Assembly: GCF_013284055.1 (NCBI RefSeq)
Contig: NZ_CP054143.1
Span: forward strand, 2,852,001-2,916,000
Length of the DNA stretch: 64,000 nt
Direction of reading: 5' to 3'
Source of the DNA: Deefgea piscis
GTDB lineage: Bacteria > Pseudomonadota > Gammaproteobacteria > Burkholderiales > Chitinibacteraceae
Of the stretch, positions 37,966-45,477 are shown piece by piece. Every line of letters begins with the position of its first letter. The stretch's first letter is position 1. The position numbers were made by a program, and so were the translations under genes. Under the pieces are notes generated by a model. It ran no database searches. It was not told the origin of the DNA and was given only the letters and a program-made list of their open reading frames with translations.

Positions 37966-38787
37966 TTAAATTCCACGCAACAACTCGTTAATACCCACTT
38001 TTGAACGTGTTTTTGCGTCAACTTTCTTCACGATCACTGCGCAATACAAGCTGTATTTACCATCAGCAGACGGCAAATTACCAGAAACAACCACTGATCC
38101 TGCAGGGATACGGCCATAAGTGACTTCACCCGTTTCACGATCATAAATGCGCGTTGATTGCCCAATATAAACGCCCATTGAGATGACCGAACCTTCTTCA
38201 ACGATCACGCCTTCAACCACCTCGGAACGAGCACCGATAAAGCAATTGTCTTCGATAATGGTTGGACCAGCTTGCAATGGCTCGAGTACACCACCAATAC
38301 CAACACCACCAGAAAGATGTACGTTTTTACCAATTTGCGCGCATGAACCCACGGTCGCCCATGTATCCACCATAGTGCCTTCGTCAACAAAAGCGCCGAT
38401 ATTGACATAAGAGGGCATCAATACGACATTTTTGCCAATGTAAGCGCCTTTACGAGCAATTGCATTTGGCACTACACGGAAACCGCCAGCGCGAAAATCT
38501 TCTTCAGTGTAATCAGCAAACTTGCTTGGCACTTTATCAAAAAACTGCGTACAACCGCCATCTAGCACCACATTGTCGTTGATACGAAATGACAGCAATA
38601 CTGCCTTTTTAATCCATTGATGAGTTAGCCAGTTGCCATCAATTTTTTCGGCCACGCGCAATTGACCTTGATCCAAAGCGGCAATCACTTCGTTCACCGC
38701 CACGCGTAAATCGGCCGAGACGTTGCTTGGCGTAATGTCTGCACGGTTTTCGAATGCAGTTTCAATAATGGCTTGCAAATGATTCAT
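37966..38787 (-). CDS. dapD: 2,3,4,5-tetrahydropyridine-2,6-dicarboxylate N-succinyltransferase
   Basis: A 273-residue left-handed beta-helix acyltransferase; hexapeptide repeats are visible from about residue 105 to 235 ([38 protein letters not shown]). It commits tetrahydrodipicolinate to the succinylase branch of lysine and diaminopimelate synthesis. DapC, the next step, lies directly upstream on the same strand. Confidence 0.97.
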   Translation of the reverse strand: MNHLQAIIETAFENRADITPSNVSADLRVAVNEVIAALDQGQLRVAEKIDGNWLTHQWIKKAVLLSFRINDNVVLDGGCTQFFDKVPSKFADYTEEDFRAGGFRVVPNAIARKGAYIGKNVVLMPSYVNIGAFVDEGTMVDTWATVGSCAQIGKNVHLSGGVGIGGVLEPLQAGPTIIEDNCFIGARSEVVEGVIVEEGSVISMGVYIGQSTRIYDRETGEVTYGRIPAGSVVVSGNLPSADGKYSLYCAVIVKKVDAKTRSKVGINELLRGI

Positions 38788-38898
38788 CTTAATTAGTCCT
38801 CGGGTTGGCAGATCAATAGAAATTCAATAGTCACATCGACATTCAAACCCGCCTTGATGGCTCATTTGAATGCCAGCCCTAAAAACAGGGCACAAGCA

Positions 38899-40101
38899 TT
38901 AACGTTGTTTATGACTTAATGTCTTGCAGTAATGCACAATTCGTTCGGCGGCAGCAACACATTCGTCAAGCGGGGCAACCAATGCAATGCGGACATAACC
39001 CAATCCTGGATTCACACCGTGCGCTTCACGCGCCAAGTAAGATCCAGGCAAAACGGTCACGTGTTGTTGCTCGAATAGCTCACGCGTAAATTGCTCATCA
39101 TCCATCGGCACCTTAGCCCAAAGATAAAAGGCCGCATCAGGCAGCGTAACCTCTAGCACTTCTTGCAACACATGGGTCACCGCAGCAAATTTCTCGGCAT
39201 ATAATTTACGGTTTTCAACTACGTGCGCCTCATCACGCCACGCGGCCGCACTGGCTGCCATCACCATTGGGCTCATAGCGCAACCGTGATAGGTACGATA
39301 CAGCAAAAATTGCGCCAAAATCTGCGCGTCTCCCGCAACAAAACCTGAGCGCATCCCCGGCACATTCGATCGCTTTGACAATGATGAAAATACCACCAGA
39401 CGCGTATAATCACGCCCCAGCAAACGAGCCGCCTCAAGCCCGCCTAATGGCTTATTGTCACCAAAATAGATTTCCGAATAGCATTCATCGGATGCAATCA
39501 CAAAGCCGTACTGATCGGACAGCGCAAACAAACGACGCCAATCATCCAGCGAGGCCACTGCGCCAGTCGGATTGCCCGGCGAGCAGGCAAAAACCACTTG
39601 CACTCTTTCCCAAACGGCTTGGGGCACACTATCCCAATCAGGCTGAAAACGCTGCGATGCGGTGCAATTGACAAACCAAGGCTCGGCGCCGGCCAACAAT
39701 GCCGCGCCTTCATAGATTTGATAAAACGGATTGGGCGACAGCACCACCGGACGATCGCGAGTTGGATCAATAACCGCCTGAACGAAAGCAAAAAGCGCCT
39801 CGCGACTACCATTGACTGGCAATATTTCAGTCGCAATATTGAGTGCGGGTACATTATATCGGCGAGCCAGCCATTCACTAATGCTGGCGCGTAAGTCATC
39901 AGAACCTAAAGTGGCAGGGTAACTTGATAGACCTGATAAATTATTGAGCAAAGCGGCTTTGATGAGCTCGGGGGCAGCATGCTTGGGCTCACCAATCGAC
40001 AAATTAATCGGCTTTAAATCTTTGTTCGGCGTCAGCGTAGCAAAAAGCTGACGCAGTTTCTGGAAAGGGTAGGGCTGAAGTAAATTTAGTCGCGGCGACA
40101 T
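38899..40101 (-). CDS. dapC: Succinyldiaminopimelate transaminase
   Basis: A 400-residue class I/II PLP aminotransferase. The Schiff-base lysine is in SSLSKRSNVPGMRSGF; SPGNPTGAV, SDECYSEIYF and the N-terminal INLSIGEPKH are family features of betaproteobacterial DapC. It converts N-succinyl-2-amino-6-ketopimelate to N-succinyl-LL-DAP. It sits 111 bases upstream of dapD on the same strand; a small hairpin (GCCCT/AGGGC near 38875-38890) lies between them. Confidence 0.93.
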   Translation of the reverse strand: MSPRLNLLQPYPFQKLRQLFATLTPNKDLKPINLSIGEPKHAAPELIKAALLNNLSGLSSYPATLGSDDLRASISEWLARRYNVPALNIATEILPVNGSREALFAFVQAVIDPTRDRPVVLSPNPFYQIYEGAALLAGAEPWFVNCTASQRFQPDWDSVPQAVWERVQVVFACSPGNPTGAVASLDDWRRLFALSDQYGFVIASDECYSEIYFGDNKPLGGLEAARLLGRDYTRLVVFSSLSKRSNVPGMRSGFVAGDAQILAQFLLYRTYHGCAMSPMVMAASAAAWRDEAHVVENRKLYAEKFAAVTHVLQEVLEVTLPDAAFYLWAKVPMDDEQFTRELFEQQHVTVLPGSYLAREAHGVNPGLGYVRIALVAPLDECVAAAERIVHYCKTLSHKQR

Positions 40102-40188
40102 TGCGCGGCTCTTTGGCAGTTAGGGAAGACGGCAATTATAACCTCTTGCACGCTCCCTGCGCCACGCTAGATACAGCAAAAACAAGGC

Positions 40189-40713
40189 TTAGCGTATTTT
40201 TTCTGCAAAATCGAGCATCAACTTCTTAAGCTTAGGTTCAACAACTGCCACGCAATAGGGTTGATTTGAATTTGAACGATAGTAATTGTGGTGAATGACT
40301 TCTGCGGGCCAAAAATGAGTCGCCATTTCTAGCTCGGTCACGATCGGGCCTTGGTCTTGCTGTGCCAGTGCATTGATTTTGCTTTTAGTCACGGCCAGCT
40401 GCTCGGCGCTACTGGCAAAAACAGCCGAGCGATACTGCGTTCCCACATCATGCCCTTGTCGATTGAGGGTGCGTGGATTATGAATTGCAAAGAAAATATC
40501 AAGCAAGTCGGACACACCAACTACAGCATTGTCGAACTCAATCTGCACCACCTCGGCATGACCGGTATTGCCCTGACAGACTTGTTCGTACTGGGGTTGA
40601 TCAACATACCCACCCATATAGCCTGAAACCACCGACTCAACACCGCGTACACGTTGAAATACCGCCTCCAAACACCAAAAGCAGCCGCCAGCTAAAGTAA
40701 TGGTCTCAAACAT
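40189..40713 (-). CDS. msrA: Peptide methionine sulfoxide reductase MsrA
   Basis: A 174-residue MsrA with the catalytic GCFWCLEAVFQ (Cys about residue 12), GYMGG, GHAEVVQIEFD and the HNYYRSNSNQPYC segment. It reduces the S-form of methionine sulfoxide in proteins. It starts 9 bases after the queF stop, so the two are likely cotranscribed. Confidence 0.96.
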   Translation of the reverse strand: MFETITLAGGCFWCLEAVFQRVRGVESVVSGYMGGYVDQPQYEQVCQGNTGHAEVVQIEFDNAVVGVSDLLDIFFAIHNPRTLNRQGHDVGTQYRSAVFASSAEQLAVTKSKINALAQQDQGPIVTELEMATHFWPAEVIHHNYYRSNSNQPYCVAVVEPKLKKLMLDFAEKIR

Positions 40714-40722
40714 AAATTTTCC

Positions 40723-41550
40723 TTATTGACGCGCCGTTCTCGCATTAGAAGGTTGAGCGGCATTAAAATTTGTGCGAAAAGGGTTGATATCCAAACCACC
40801 GCGACGGGTATAACGCGCATAAACCGCCAATTTGAGCGGCGCACAGTCGCGCATAATATCAACAAAGATCCGTTCAACACATTGTTCGTGAAATTCATTG
40901 TGGTTGCGAAACGAAATCAAGTAGCGCAATAAACTTTCACGATTAATCGCCTTGCCGGTGTATTGAATTTGCACACTCGCCCAATCGGGCTGACCAGTAA
41001 CCAAGCAGTTAGATTTCAACAAATCCGAAGTCAGTGTTTCTGTCGTGGTCGCTTCGGTATTTTCACAGCGCAAAATACCGGGTTGAGGCGAATAAAGATC
41101 AACATCCAGATCCAAGTTATCAATATTGTAACCGCTGAGTTCGGCCATTTGTTGCTGTGCGAATAAAGCGGACTCAGTTAACTTCACTTGAACCGGCGCG
41201 CCAACGCCAGCTGAAATATCTTTTTGCAACAACTCACTCAGCTGAGTAAAACCATCGACTTTAGTCTGATTAAAGCTATTTAAATATAATTTAAACGACT
41301 TGGATTCAATAATGTTTGGGCTATTTGCTGGGATATGAAAACTCGCAATCGCTACCTGCGGCTTACCCTTGACATTCAGCCAAGAAAGCTCATAGGCATT
41401 CCAGATATCCACACCAAAAAAAGGTAGGTTTTCATTAATCCCAATTTCTAGCCGCTTTTGCTCACGAGCAATTGGGAACAATAAACTAGGGTCATACTCT
41501 GTAATATATTCGCTCGTTTTTCCTAGCGGCGAAAACTCAACTTCACTCAT
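40723..41550 (-). CDS. queF: NADPH-dependent 7-cyano-7-deazaguanine reductase
   Basis: A 275-residue long-form (YqcD-type) QueF made of two tandem T-fold halves. The NADPH motif [16 protein letters not shown] is in the N-terminal half; the active-site Cys is in [11 protein letters not shown] and the HEQCVERIF Glu is in the C-terminal half. It reduces preQ0 to preQ1 in queuosine tRNA modification. Confidence 0.96.
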   Translation of the reverse strand: MSEVEFSPLGKTSEYITEYDPSLLFPIAREQKRLEIGINENLPFFGVDIWNAYELSWLNVKGKPQVAIASFHIPANSPNIIESKSFKLYLNSFNQTKVDGFTQLSELLQKDISAGVGAPVQVKLTESALFAQQQMAELSGYNIDNLDLDVDLYSPQPGILRCENTEATTTETLTSDLLKSNCLVTGQPDWASVQIQYTGKAINRESLLRYLISFRNHNEFHEQCVERIFVDIMRDCAPLKLAVYARYTRRGGLDINPFRTNFNAAQPSNARTARQ

Positions 41551-41608
41551 CGCTTTGCATCCATAAATCGTTTAACGGCCATTGCCGCTGGCAATAATCA
41601 ACTGCATT

Positions 41609-42196
41609 TTATCGGTACTTACGCACCAAACCCACCATAACGCCAAATATTTCCAAACTCGCCTCTGGGCGGATAATGCTGTAGTCGCTATTGTGCGGAA
41701 TCAAAAAGTATCCCGTCTTATCCTTACCCAGCTCTTTAAGCGTGTATTCATTATCCACAATCGCCACGACAATATCACCAACCAAGGCGGCATGGCGTTT
41801 TTCGACAACGGCAATATCACCATCAAAAATACCCGCCTCCATCATCGAGTCGCCTTTGATTTTTACCAAAATCGACGATGCGGGTCGTGGCATCAAAAAT
41901 TCATCCAGCGAGATGGCTTCGCTCATCGCATCATTAGCCGCAGCAGGCAAACCCGCAGGCAGATTAAAGTCGGCCAATTCACGCTCAAAAAATCGCTTTG
42001 TTGGTGCCAGGCGCTTATCCGGCGTCACTTCAATAAAACCCGCCAAAGTCAGACGCTTAACTAGGGCCGACACCGCCGATTTTGAAGCCATGCCGAGTAG
42101 CTCACCAATGGCTGAATACGATGGAATATTGCGATAATCAGCGTAGTAGTCTTGCAGCTTGCCTAGATATTCTGCATCACGATTGGGGTTGGCCAT
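41609..42196 (-). CDS. lexA: LexA-type self-cleaving transcriptional repressor (S24 family)
   Basis: A 195-residue protein with a winged-helix N-terminal domain (about 10-70) and a LexA/UmuD-like peptidase. The cleavage site is A81-G82 in LPAGLPA, the nucleophile is S117 in GDSMMEAG and the general base is K154 in YTLKEL. Their spacing of 37 residues equals E. coli LexA. The DNA-binding helix region (YSAIGELLGMASKSAVSALVKRL) differs from canonical LexA, so its operator may differ. It could be the main SOS repressor or a paralogue. A GAAC-N4-GTTC palindrome lies 40 bases upstream. Confidence 0.85.
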   Translation of the reverse strand: MANPNRDAEYLGKLQDYYADYRNIPSYSAIGELLGMASKSAVSALVKRLTLAGFIEVTPDKRLAPTKRFFERELADFNLPAGLPAAANDAMSEAISLDEFLMPRPASSILVKIKGDSMMEAGIFDGDIAVVEKRHAALVGDIVVAIVDNEYTLKELGKDKTGYFLIPHNSDYSIIRPEASLEIFGVMVGLVRKYR

Positions 42197-42228
42197 CGCG
42201 CACCTCGTAGTATCAATTATATCTCTAT

Positions 42229-42257
42229 AGCGTATTGAACGTTCGTTCTGCTGTCAA
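42229..42257 (-). promoter_or_regulatory. Candidate lexA promoter and operator
   Basis: On the reverse strand a consensus -35 box TTGACA (42257-42252) lies upstream of a weak -10 TACGCT (42234-42229) with a 17-base spacer. The spacer contains GAAC-GTTC-GTTC (forward strand 42237-42248), fitting the GAAC-N4-GTTC pattern known for Bacillus-type LexA. This would place the operator inside the promoter, suitable for autorepression. Promoter and operator assignment are inference. Confidence 0.4.
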
Positions 42258-42339
42258 GCAAGAAAGGGCATATAACTTAGCCATACAAGCAGCGCACAGT
42301 CGATTACAATGGCGCTTTATTTTATTGCTTGAGTTTGCC

Positions 42340-43281
42340 GTGCGGATTTTATTAGCCCCCATGGAAGGGTTGCTCGATTGCGTGTTGCGCGACGTATTAA
42401 CGCGCGCAGGCGGAATCGATTTGTGCGTCACTGAATTTGTCCGTGTCAGTGGCAGTGTATTGCCGTACCGCACCTTCCAAAGAATTGCCCCCGAACTCAA
42501 CAACCAGAGTCACACCAACAGTGGCGTACCGGTTCGCGTACAACTATTAGGCTCTGACGCACAATGCTTGGCGGAGAACGCAGCCAAACTGGCTGAGCTC
42601 AATCCGTACGGCATTGATTTAAATTTTGGCTGCCCCGCCAAAACCGTCAATCGCCACCGCGGCGGGGCGATTTTACTCAAAGAACCAGAGGTTATTTATC
42701 ACATTGTTAGCGCGGTTCGCCAAGCCACACCGGGGCATATTCCCGTAACCGCCAAAATGCGCCTTGGCTATGAAGATACCTCTCAGGCGATTGATTGCGC
42801 CCAAGCCATTGCCAACGCCGGCGCCGCCGAGGTCGTGGTGCATGCACGAACCAAAACCGATGGCTATAAACCGCCAGCTTACTGGGAGTGGATTGCAGAG
42901 ATCAAATCAAACATCACCATCCCTGTCGTAGCAAATGGCGAAATCTGGACTTTGGAAGACTTTAAGCGCTGCCAACAGATCTCAGGCTGTAACGACATCA
43001 TGCTGGGGCGAGGTATCGTCGCCAACCCGGGCCTGGCTTTGGAGGCAAAACTTGGGCGCACCTTAAGCTGGAGTGAGTTGCAACCTTTGTTTTTGATTTT
43101 TTGGCAGCAAGTTTTAACGCATTGCTATCCAAAATATCAGGCGGGCAGGGTAAAGCAGTGGCTTAACTACTTACGGAAACACTACCCTGAGGCCGAAGTG
43201 TTATTTCAGCAAATTCGCACCTTGAATTTACCCGAAGAGATCGAACAAGCCTGTCCAGCGCTCGTTCGAATAGCCGACTAA
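42340..43281 (+). CDS. dusC: tRNA-dihydrouridine(16) synthase
   Basis: A 313-residue flavoprotein of the DusC type. Motifs are RILLAPMEGLLDCVLR, LCVTEFVRVSG, the catalytic NFGCPAKTVN (Cys), AEVVVHARTKTDGY and the FMN-phosphate ANGEIWT. It reduces U16 in tRNA. The GTG at 42340 gives the family N-terminus (VRILLAPMEG) with GAG 7 bases before. An in-frame ATG at 42235 would add an unconserved 35-residue extension. The end overlaps the next, convergent gene by four bases. Confidence 0.92.
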   Translation: MRILLAPMEGLLDCVLRDVLTRAGGIDLCVTEFVRVSGSVLPYRTFQRIAPELNNQSHTNSGVPVRVQLLGSDAQCLAENAAKLAELNPYGIDLNFGCPAKTVNRHRGGAILLKEPEVIYHIVSAVRQATPGHIPVTAKMRLGYEDTSQAIDCAQAIANAGAAEVVVHARTKTDGYKPPAYWEWIAEIKSNITIPVVANGEIWTLEDFKRCQQISGCNDIMLGRGIVANPGLALEAKLGRTLSWSELQPLFLIFWQQVLTHCYPKYQAGRVKQWLNYLRKHYPEAEVLFQQIRTLNLPEEIEQACPALVRIAD

Positions 43282-43571
43282 ACCTCTGGCAAAGTCTGAA
43301 TTAATTGCTCTAAGGTTTCAATCTGCGTCATGCCATTGGCTTCGCAATACCGCTTTAGGCGCTGATGCAAGCTGGCATCAATTTCTACTGAGAGCGCTTT
43401 GGGTAATCGTTGGTTGTGGTCGCGCGTAGCGCGGCCAACTTGCATTGAACGCGAGCGGCGCTTGCGCTCAGCGGCACTCATCGGCTTGCCATGAATTGCT
43501 GGGCGACCGCGTTTTTTTAACAAGGGGATTTCAGGTAGTTCAAGCGTATGCTGATCGCCAGGGTGCTTCAT
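43278..43571 (-). CDS. Small basic DNA-binding-like protein (AT-hook-like segment plus ribbon-helix-helix-like C-terminus)
   Basis: About 97 residues. A KKRGRPAIHGKP segment resembles an AT-hook, followed by the very basic SAAERKRRSRSMQ and a C-terminal stretch LSVEIDASLHQRLKRYCEANG...ETLEQLI with the strand-helix-helix pattern of ribbon-helix-helix proteins. This suggests a small DNA-binding regulator; targets are unknown. The ATG at 43571 is chosen, since an upstream start at 43631 adds an atypical Cys-rich stretch. It overlaps the dusC end tail to tail. Confidence 0.65.
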   Translation of the reverse strand: MKHPGDQHTLELPEIPLLKKRGRPAIHGKPMSAAERKRRSRSMQVGRATRDHNQRLPKALSVEIDASLHQRLKRYCEANGMTQIETLEQLIQTLPEV

Positions 43572-43688
43572 AGTGTGACATGTCGCGAATTTATGGCGCT
43601 CTATTATCCTGCAGAACGCACATTCAGACAATAGGTGACGACCTTAGATTGGCTTTAACTAAAAAATTACCACCCGCAACACCAACCC

Positions 43689-44774
43689 CTAGCGCATCAC
43701 TTTTAAAATCACAAACTTTGCATTTTGTGCCATGACACTCACTCGACGAAATAGCTTTTTTAAATCTGCTTGATAATTCAAATGGCGATTTGCCACCACC
43801 CATAATTCACTGTCGGCATGCATGCATTGCTTGGCCTGTGTAAACATACTGATCGCGATATCTGTGGTAATGGTATTTTGCTGATGAAACGGCGGATTAA
43901 TCAAAATCAAATCAAACTGTTGGGTCACACCCACCAAACCATCGCGATGCAAAATCTCTACCGCCGCCTGCGGGCAATTGGCCGCAAAACTAAGCTGTGC
44001 CGACTCAATAGCAGCCTTTGATTCATCATACAAATACAAGGCCGCATCAGGATGACGCTGATGATAAGCCAAAGACAACAAGCCATTACCGCAACCGACA
44101 TCGGCCACTGTTTTTGCCGCTGGCAACTGCGAAAAGTGCTCGATAAAAAATCGCGACCCGATGTCTATTTTTTGCTCGGCAAAAACCCCAGCCACATTCT
44201 GCAGGATCAAATCAAGCTCAGGCACTGACTGGCTATAGGGTTGTATGCGCTGCTGGCTGGGTCGCAAATTAGCGCGATACATTCTGGCTTTGCGCTGTGT
44301 TGGCAAATATTCAACATCATCACAATACTGCTTGATTAAAGCTAAATGCCCATTACTCACGTGTTTTTGCATACCGGAAAAATACACTTCAACCGGCGAC
44401 GTTATCCCGTTGGCCAGCTGAAGTAGTTGCGCCTCAAGCATAGACAATGACTTTGGTAGCTTGACCAGCGCGCAAGTCGTTACTTGTCCTACATAGTCGA
44501 TCAATTCTGTGTGAGTGTTTTTTTCGATCGCATGCCGTGAACACCACGAATCATTAATATGCAAGACTACGGCAACGCCACATTGAATCGCCATTGCGTG
44601 CAGCGCGCCAAAACTATCGTTAAGCACGACCAGCGCAGCGTCTTTACGAATAAAACTAGCCAAATAGGCATCTGCAGCATCCCAAGCCTGTAAATCTTTA
44701 GCATGCTTAGCGGGGTAGCGTTGCAAATTAAGCGCAGCAAATGGCGCAGAGGACAATAAATCAGCGGACATCAA
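43689..44774 (-). CDS. rlmG: 23S rRNA (guanine-1835-N2)-methyltransferase
   Basis: A 361-residue RlmG with a degenerate N-terminal methyltransferase-like domain (LNLQRYPA, LQAWDAADAYL, VVLNDSFGALH) and an active C-terminal Rossmann domain with SAM motif VADVGCGNGLLSLAY and the catalytic INPPFHQQ. RVSVMAQNAKFVILK closes the protein as in E. coli RlmG. The related RsmC shares the fold, but the N-terminal motif favours RlmG. Confidence 0.9.
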   Translation of the reverse strand: MMSADLLSSAPFAALNLQRYPAKHAKDLQAWDAADAYLASFIRKDAALVVLNDSFGALHAMAIQCGVAVVLHINDSWCSRHAIEKNTHTELIDYVGQVTTCALVKLPKSLSMLEAQLLQLANGITSPVEVYFSGMQKHVSNGHLALIKQYCDDVEYLPTQRKARMYRANLRPSQQRIQPYSQSVPELDLILQNVAGVFAEQKIDIGSRFFIEHFSQLPAAKTVADVGCGNGLLSLAYHQRHPDAALYLYDESKAAIESAQLSFAANCPQAAVEILHRDGLVGVTQQFDLILINPPFHQQNTITTDIAISMFTQAKQCMHADSELWVVANRHLNYQADLKKLFRRVSVMAQNAKFVILKVMR

Positions 44775-45477
44775 GTTTTCTTTATAAAGCTACAGATCGA
44801 GCGACCTTGTTCGAGGCGCAATTCTAGCAGCTCAAGACAAAACCTGCCGCACCCAGACTCAAAAGCCCTACAACGACCTGATTCGCCGTATTCATGCTCG
44901 AGCATTTAAGTAAGCAATTGTTTAGGCCATGATTTAACACCAGTCAAGACCTTAACCCAGGCTGAATTGCAGCACGATACTGTAAAAATATCGAATCCGA
45001 GCGCGAACGAATTCGCACGCAACAAAGAGTGAACTCAACACAATACTTGCGTGACCAATACAATCAACTTAGCAAAGTCTGGTACGACGATTGTTTCAAC
45101 ACGTAGTTGCACGAGGAGGGGACTTGAGTGCGAGATAGCAAGGGACGTACCAACAAAGGAATACACACCAAAACACAGCAAACCCAGCACTAGCGCCGGC
45201 TTGAGTAAATGCGGCTACTTTACTTTACATAATATACATTATGCGAACATATGTAGCCGCAAACTGAAAAACATGACAAATATCAAATAACGTCACTCGG
45301 TAGACGTTTAATCTAGCGACATAGAAATTCATGCCGCAGCAAGCTATAGAGATTTTGTCCAACCAACAATGTTTATAGTTACGCTTATTTATCTGGCAAA
45401 GCTTTAGTGCCTAGTAAATAAAATCAGTGCATAATTTATAGAAATACCAACACCCACTGAAATATACGGAGATCCTA
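44775..45477. other. 703-base intergenic region between rlmG and adhE
   Basis: This gap between divergent genes holds no credible gene. A nested inverted repeat lies at 45210-45261. The last 150 bases are AT-rich and presumably carry the adhE promoter, but no convincing -35/-10 pair or FNR box (TTGAT-N4-ATCAA) was seen. GGAG precedes the adhE start. Confidence 0.5.
45210..45261. repeat. Nested inverted repeat upstream of adhE
   Basis: TGCGGCTAC (45210-45218) pairs perfectly with GTAGCCGCA (45253-45261). Inside lies a second perfect repeat, CATAAT-ATAC-ATTATG. It is 217 bases before the adhE start and could be an operator, a cruciform or the end of an unseen transcript. Confidence 0.5.

Noticed and set aside
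43278-43571. Toxin-antitoxin module
   Set aside because: The RHH-like protein has no adjacent small toxin gene; its neighbours are dusC and rlmG.
45051-45290. 79-residue open frame (GTG start) in the rlmG-adhE gap
   Set aside because: No ribosome-binding site, irregular composition with scattered rare residues, no family resemblance, and it overlaps the nested inverted repeat at 45210-45261.
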